Positions 59,691 through 64,000 of a stretch of 64,000 nucleotides of DNA are shown here, piece after piece. Origin of the DNA: Pedobacter psychrodurus. Its GTDB lineage: Bacteria > Bacteroidota > Bacteroidia > Sphingobacteriales > Sphingobacteriaceae. The translations under genes and the position numbers were made by a program. The notes below the pieces were generated by a model. The model ran no database searches, was not told where the DNA came from, and saw only the letters and a list, made by a program, of their open reading frames with translations. Numbering within the stretch: position 1 is the first letter of the stretch; each line of letters opens with the position of its first letter. The DNA is taken from positions 62,001-126,000 of the forward strand of contig NZ_SJSO01000015.1 in NCBI RefSeq assembly GCF_004331735.1, in the 5' to 3' direction.

Positions 59691-60059
59691 TTAATCTTCG
59701 GCGTTTAGCCAGGCTTTTGCTTCTTCTATTTCTTCTGGTTTAAAGCCTTTAGATTTACCTGGAGTAGCTACTGTGAAAATATCAGTAAACCACTCCACTC
59801 CTTTTTCGGCACTTACTACAGCAATTTTTTTCCATTTAGTAAAATTTTGTAAGCCGGCTTTAGCATCCTGTACCCACGCGCCAGCGGTAAAATTTTTTAC
59901 ATCAGTTTCTAAAACAAGTAGATACCTAATTTCCTCAAATCGCTCGGCTGTTCTTTTTAAACCGGTTAACAAAACGGTCTTTACATCATCACTCGTCACT
60001 TCTCCGGTAGCTCTTACACCAAAAATATGATCTGGTAGTCCCGTTATTTCTGTTAGCAT
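59691..60059 (-). CDS. SpoIIAA-like (STAS/SEC14) protein
   Basis: The 122 residues begin MLTEITGLPDHIFGVRATGEV and contain VLETDVKNFTAGAWVQDAKAGL with KKIAVVSAEKGVEWFTDIF, the SpoIIAA-like (DUF3478-type) pattern of a STAS-related alpha/beta fold. It ends with an acidic lysine-alternating helix (FKPEEIEEAKAWLNAED). Often stress- or osmotically linked in other bacteria. Start set at MLTEITGL, nine codons inside the longest frame. Upstream of the basic peptide, near MscS. Confidence 0.8.
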   Translation of the reverse strand: MLTEITGLPDHIFGVRATGEVTSDDVKTVLLTGLKRTAERFEEIRYLLVLETDVKNFTAGAWVQDAKAGLQNFTKWKKIAVVSAEKGVEWFTDIFTVATPGKSKGFKPEEIEEAKAWLNAED

Positions 60060-60199
60060 AATTATTCGTTTATTTAAGAACACACTAATTCACTAAGATG
60101 TTTGCTAATTAAATAACTTCTGAAAAGTTGTAAGCAATGCAAACACTTATCTAACAGATTCTGTTATAGAAACAATATTTATAAAATAAAATAAATCCT

Positions 60200-61318
60200 A
60201 TGAAAACTAATTGGTTAAAACTTGCTGCACTTGTTTGTACGGTGGCGGTTTGGCTTTCTGCTTGTACGGGTGGAACAAAAACTACTACTGTTACAGATTC
60301 GACCATAACCGACTCAACCTTAGCGGCAGCATTAAAACCTGCCGGGCCAGCTCCCGAATGGGGAAAAACAATAAAGCCAGAAATGCAGGCTGTAATAGAA
60401 AAATTAAGTAGTTATGGAGATAAGCCTTTAGAGACTTTAAGTGCTACTGATGCACGTAAAAATCATACACCAACAGATGCGGTAATGGATTTGGTAAAAC
60501 AAAACAATATCACCTTGCCAACTGCTAAGGTAGATACCCTAGGTAAAGATATTGATGTTGACGGAGGCAAAATCCATTTACGGATCTACACACCAAAATT
60601 AGGAAACGGGCCCTATCCACTAATTGTTTATTACCATGGTGGTGGTTTCGTTATTGCCAATTTAGATGTTTATCATGCATCTGCACAAGCTTTGGCTGAG
60701 CAGGTTGGTGCAATTGTGGTTTCTGTTGCTTACCGCCTGGCACCAGAATACAGGTTTCCTACTGCACATAACGATGCTTTTACGGGTTATGAGTGGGCAG
60801 TAAAAAATGCGGTATCCTTAAAGGCCGATCCAGCTAAGATTGCAGTTGTTGGTGAAAGTGCTGGCGGAAATTTAGCGGCTAACGTATCTATTATGGCCAG
60901 AGACAAACACATTATGCTTCCTGTGCACGAAGTTTTGATTTATCCCATTGCTCAGGCAGATATGAATACCGAATCTTATAAAATGTATGAAAAAGCAAAA
61001 CCGCTAAACAAAGCAATGATGAGCTGGTTTACAGAAAAATATCTGACCACAGTGATTGAAGCGCAGGATCCTAAAATATCATTAATTAATGCCAATTTAA
61101 AAGGGCTTCCACCAACTACCATCATTACAGCCGAAATAGATCCTTTACACGATGATGGTATAATGCTGGCCGATAAACTTAAAGCTGCCGGCGTAAAGGT
61201 TGATCGTAAAAATTATGAAGGCGTAACACACGAATTTTTTGGTATGGCGATTATTGTTCCGGAAGCAAAAGCTGCACAGGCTTATGCAGCATCACAATTG
61301 AAAGCCGCATTTAAATAA
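60200..61318 (+). CDS. Secreted alpha/beta hydrolase lipoprotein, hormone-sensitive lipase family
   Basis: The 372 residues have a lipoprotein signal (LVCTVAVWLSACTGG). The hydrolase core has oxyanion-hole HGGGFVIANLD, nucleophile-elbow GESAGGNLAAN, acid D in AEIDPLHDDG and catalytic His in GVTHEFFGM, the full HSL/family IV triad. Probably an esterase at the envelope. Stands alone, substrate unknown. Confidence 0.9.
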   Translation: MKTNWLKLAALVCTVAVWLSACTGGTKTTTVTDSTITDSTLAAALKPAGPAPEWGKTIKPEMQAVIEKLSSYGDKPLETLSATDARKNHTPTDAVMDLVKQNNITLPTAKVDTLGKDIDVDGGKIHLRIYTPKLGNGPYPLIVYYHGGGFVIANLDVYHASAQALAEQVGAIVVSVAYRLAPEYRFPTAHNDAFTGYEWAVKNAVSLKADPAKIAVVGESAGGNLAANVSIMARDKHIMLPVHEVLIYPIAQADMNTESYKMYEKAKPLNKAMMSWFTEKYLTTVIEAQDPKISLINANLKGLPPTTIITAEIDPLHDDGIMLADKLKAAGVKVDRKNYEGVTHEFFGMAIIVPEAKAAQAYAASQLKAAFK

Positions 61319-61325
61319 GTATTTT

Positions 61326-61395
61326 TAACCACAGATGGACACAGATAAACACGGATTTTCATATCTGTGTGCATCCTTTATATCTGTGGTTAAAT
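61326..61395. repeat. CACAGAT-family repeat
   Basis: AACCACAGATGGACACAGAT is mirrored by ATATCTGTGGTTAAA, an inverted repeat of about 65 bases. It lies between the hydrolase and the converging Ku gene. Confidence 0.7.
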
Positions 61396-61494
61396 TATTT
61401 TTTGAATTTGCCCAACTACTACATTGCCTCAAGCCCAAACGTATTTCTGGTTATAGCACAGCCCTAAGCGCTTTAAGCTTAAAATTAAACCTAA

Positions 61495-62265
61495 CTAAGC
61501 CCCTTTCTTCGAACCCAAACTTTGCATCAGTTGCTCATATAGATCATCGCTTGAAGCTTTTTGTGGCTTCATTTTTTTAACTGTTGCCCGTTTGCCTTTA
61601 GATTTTGCTTTGATAATCTTCAATAATTCACTACTGTAATCATCTTTAAAGGTACTCAAGTCGAATTTTGAACTATATTGTTTAATCAAAGCTAAACCCA
61701 CATCCATTTCTTTTTTGGTGATGGTAATATCATCAACCTTATTAATTTCTGATAAGCTTCTGATTTCCTGTTCGAACCTAATTTTAGTAATCACAATTAC
61801 ATGTTCCATAGGATGGATTACACAAAGATTTTCTGTGTTCCTTAATACGAACCTGGCTACACCAGCCTTACCCGATTTCTCTAATGCCTTAAGCAATAAT
61901 CCATAAGCTTTTTTACCCTGCTTTTCAGGTTCGGAATAATAAGAAGTTTCGTAATAGATAGGATTAATGTCTCTTATATCAACAAAATTCTCTAATTCAA
62001 TAATTTTAGTTTTTTCAGGTGCAGCCTCTTCAAAATCGTGCTTATCTAAAACAACGTACCTGTCTTTTAAAAAATAGCCTTTAACTATCTTCTCATAGGG
62101 TACCTCTTTATGTGTATTTTCATTCACTCTTAGAAATTTAATCTTTGTATGATCACGTTCATCGAGCATATCTAAATCAAGATTACTATTCTGGACTCCC
62201 GAAAACAACTTAATCGGGATATTTACCAAACCAAATCCAATCGAACCTTTCCATATTGATCTCAT
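61495..62265 (-). CDS. ku: Ku protein (non-homologous end joining)
   Basis: Dimeric DNA-end-binding protein of the bacterial NHEJ pathway. The 256 residues start MRSIWKGSIGFGLVNIPIKL, the family signature, with VVLDKHDFEEAAPEKTKIIELE and CVIHPMEHVIVITKIRFEQEI, and a lysine-rich C-terminal tail (KAKSKGKRATVKKMK). The usual partner LigD is not in the window. Start eight codons inside the longest frame fits the family. Confidence 0.93.
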   Translation of the reverse strand: MRSIWKGSIGFGLVNIPIKLFSGVQNSNLDLDMLDERDHTKIKFLRVNENTHKEVPYEKIVKGYFLKDRYVVLDKHDFEEAAPEKTKIIELENFVDIRDINPIYYETSYYSEPEKQGKKAYGLLLKALEKSGKAGVARFVLRNTENLCVIHPMEHVIVITKIRFEQEIRSLSEINKVDDITITKKEMDVGLALIKQYSSKFDLSTFKDDYSSELLKIIKAKSKGKRATVKKMKPQKASSDDLYEQLMQSLGSKKGA

Positions 62266-62395
62266 AGCTGCATATTTACTTACTAACAAGCACCTAAAAC
62301 AGATTGTTTTGGGTTTATTAAGCCTAAATTGAGGAAATCACAAACTATTTAGATAATACAATGTTATTTAGGTATCAACCCTATTTGAAATACAT

Positions 62396-64000
62396 ATGAA
62401 AATCGCCTATATTTCAACCTATCCTCCTCGTGAATGCGGTTTAGCAACATTTAATCAGAATTTGGTTAATGCTTTAAGCTTAAATCCTGATTATAATTCA
62501 CAGAAAAGTTTTGTTGTTGCCTTAAATGAATCGGATGATGTTAATGAACACGATTACCCAAACGAAGTAAAATTTGTCATCCGTCAACAAAATCAAAAAG
62601 ATTATATTGATGCTGCAGATTTTATCAACAACAGTGATGTAGATAGTTGTATCATTGAGCATGAATTTGGCATATATGGTGGCAACAGCGGCGTGTTCTT
62701 ATTGTCTTTAATTAATAGATTAAAAAAACCATTCATTACCATTTTGCATACGGTTTTAAAAGAACCGAATTTCATGCAGCAGACCATTATTAAAGAACTT
62801 GCAGTTAAATCATCCAAAATAGTGGTGATGAGTAAAAAAGCAGTCTTATTTTTGACCAGTATTTACCAAATTCCTAAGGCTTCAATCAAATTAATAGAGC
62901 ATGGTGTTCCAGATCTAGAGCCTATATACAATAACGAAATTGCACAAAGTGAACTTTTTACAGATCGAAAGGTGCTCTTTACTTTTGGTTTAATTAGTAG
63001 AAATAAAGGTTTAGAAACGGTGATTAAAGCTTTACCTAAAATCGTAGCACAACATCCTGATGTTTTATATGTGATTTTGGGCAATACTCATCCTGGCGTG
63101 GTAAAACATAATGGTGAAGAATATCGTGATAGTTTAAAAGCATTGGCGAAAGATTTAGGCGTTGAAAATAATATTGCTTTCGTTAATAAGTTTGTATCTG
63201 AAGAAGAATTGCATCAATATTTAACAGCTTGTTATTTATACATTACACCTTATTTAAATGAAGCACAAATTACCAGTGGTACCTTGTCTTATGCGGTTGG
63301 TGCTGGTGCAGCAGTAGTTTCTACCCCATATTGGCATGCGCAGGAACTTTTGGCCGATAACAGAGGTCGGCTTTTTGATTTCAAAAATGACGCGCAACTG
63401 GCAACCATTGTAAATGAACTTTTAAGTGATAACGATAAATACCAAAAACTGAAGCAGAATGCTTACGAATATGGATTAAACCTTCGCTGGCCAGCAATTG
63501 GAAGTGTTTATCTTAACGTATTGAATGAAGCTTTGGCTGAAGGAAAAAAAACAGTAAGAGTTACGCCTCCCATTATTGATGTTGAAGGTATGCCCGTACT
63601 TAACTTAAACCATATTTCATTGTTGACAGATGATACCGGAATCATTCAGCATGCCCGTTTTGGTATTCCAAATTTGAAGGAAGGCTATTGTATTGATGAT
63701 AATGCCAGAGCTTTAATTATGGCGTTAATGGCTATCGAGCAGGATAAAAATCCTAAAGCTTTAAAGTTCATGCCTGTATATCTCAGCTTTATTCAATATA
63801 TGCAAACGGATGATGGAAATTTTAGGAATTTCCTGAGTTTTAACCGCAATTATTTGGATGAAATAGGCTCAGAAGATTCTTTTGGCCGTACCATCTGGTC
63901 ATTGGGCTATTTAGTTTGCAGTGCACCCAACAATTCTTACCGTGAATTTGGCAGGGAATTATTTTCACATTCTATTCCACATTTTAAAGAATTAAAATAT
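62396..64000 (+). CDS. GT4-type glycosyltransferase with C-terminal alpha/alpha domain (cut by window edge)
   Basis: The open frame runs 535 codons off the right edge. It starts MKIAYISTYPPRECGLATF, the GT-B N-terminal type. IEHEFGIYGG and IEHGVPDLEP precede FTFGLISRNKGLETVIKALP, then NEAQITSGTLSYAVGAGAAV, the donor-binding C-terminal Rossmann region. From about residue 390 the chain continues past the transferase into a second domain with YCIDDNARALIMALMAIEQD, which looks like the alpha/alpha-toroid seen in fused GT4 proteins of Bacteroidota. Product unknown. Confidence 0.85.
   Translation, partial: MKIAYISTYPPRECGLATFNQNLVNALSLNPDYNSQKSFVVALNESDDVNEHDYPNEVKFVIRQQNQKDYIDAADFINNSDVDSCIIEHEFGIYGGNSGVFLLSLINRLKKPFITILHTVLKEPNFMQQTIIKELAVKSSKIVVMSKKAVLFLTSIYQIPKASIKLIEHGVPDLEPIYNNEIAQSELFTDRKVLFTFGLISRNKGLETVIKALPKIVAQHPDVLYVILGNTHPGVVKHNGEEYRDSLKALAKDLGVENNIAFVNKFVSEEELHQYLTACYLYITPYLNEAQITSGTLSYAVGAGAAVVSTPYWHAQELLADNRGRLFDFKNDAQLATIVNELLSDNDKYQKLKQNAYEYGLNLRWPAIGSVYLNVLNEALAEGKKTVRVTPPIIDVEGMPVLNLNHISLLTDDTGIIQHARFGIPNLKEGYCIDDNARALIMALMAIEQDKNPKALKFMPVYLSFIQYMQTDDGNFRNFLSFNRNYLDEIGSEDSFGRTIWSLGYLVCSAPNNSYREFGRELFSHSIPHFKELKY

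Noticed and set aside
62602..63084. Minus-strand frames inside the right-end glycosyltransferase region
   Set aside because: Plus-strand frame is continuous over 535 codons with clear GT4 motifs, so these are shadows.

Overview
The window looks like a chromosomal segment of a Bacteroidota bacterium, most likely Sphingobacteriaceae and probably Pedobacter or a close relative. The reasons are the AT-rich sequence, promoters of the TAnnTTTG type rather than sigma-70 type, several near-leaderless genes, TonB receptors with a carboxypeptidase-like N-terminal domain, family-specific genes (DUF3667, DUF6526, HmuY, a PorE-like OmpA protein, a histone-H1-like peptide) and many short intergenic repeats typical of this group. 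The species assignment is inference from gene content. I saw no rRNA, tRNA, CRISPR array, transposase, integrase or prophage.

Layout. 1-6,900: mostly minus-strand housekeeping genes (rnz, a STAS protein, purC, phoH, serC-serA) with a plus-strand SAM hydroxide adenosyltransferase and small membrane proteins. 7,300-14,900: a HEIGH metalloprotease lipoprotein, a TonB receptor, rpe, pnp, rpsO. 15,000-24,980: a thioesterase, a MATE exporter behind a possible leader peptide, lepA, folD, a DUF6364/PIN toxin-antitoxin pair with operator-like repeats, a Rieske protein, queE, a PorE-like OmpA protein and two small proteins. 25,240-33,814: kdsA, recQ, kdsD-manC (Kdo and GDP-mannose supply), rlmB, dnaB. 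34,373-42,828: chrA, a TPR protein, etfBA, a bifunctional nuclease, a nucleoside-type MFS transporter, DUF3667, gltA. 42,962-48,207: a DUF3347 lipoprotein, two small barrels, and an operon of an MBL hydrolase, an unknown protein, a phage-endonuclease-like protein and miaA.

48,280-58,700 is the most distinctive part. A compact predicted noncoding RNA and stacked terminators precede a LacI regulator whose gene is bracketed by two mirror-image operators. An AraC regulator diverges from a heme receptor/HmuY operon with two AraC-site-like direct repeats. Then come a histone-like peptide and a bacteriophytochrome operon (bphP, response regulator, heme oxygenase) with a further response regulator. 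Heme taken up by HmuR/HmuY could be the substrate from which the heme oxygenase makes the biliverdin chromophore of the phytochrome; that link is inference. 58,689-64,000 has MscS, a small basic peptide with a SpoIIAA-like protein, an HSL-type hydrolase, Ku and a truncated glycosyltransferase.

The intergenic space is filled with repeat families: CGTCA...TGACG hairpins (several subtypes), CCCCTTTAGGGG-type elements, CACAGAT-type elements and others. No classical defence island is present. The best candidates for undescribed biology are the miaA-linked phage-endonuclease-like protein, the RNA at 48,388-48,480, the MATE leader peptide and the mirror-image LacI operators.
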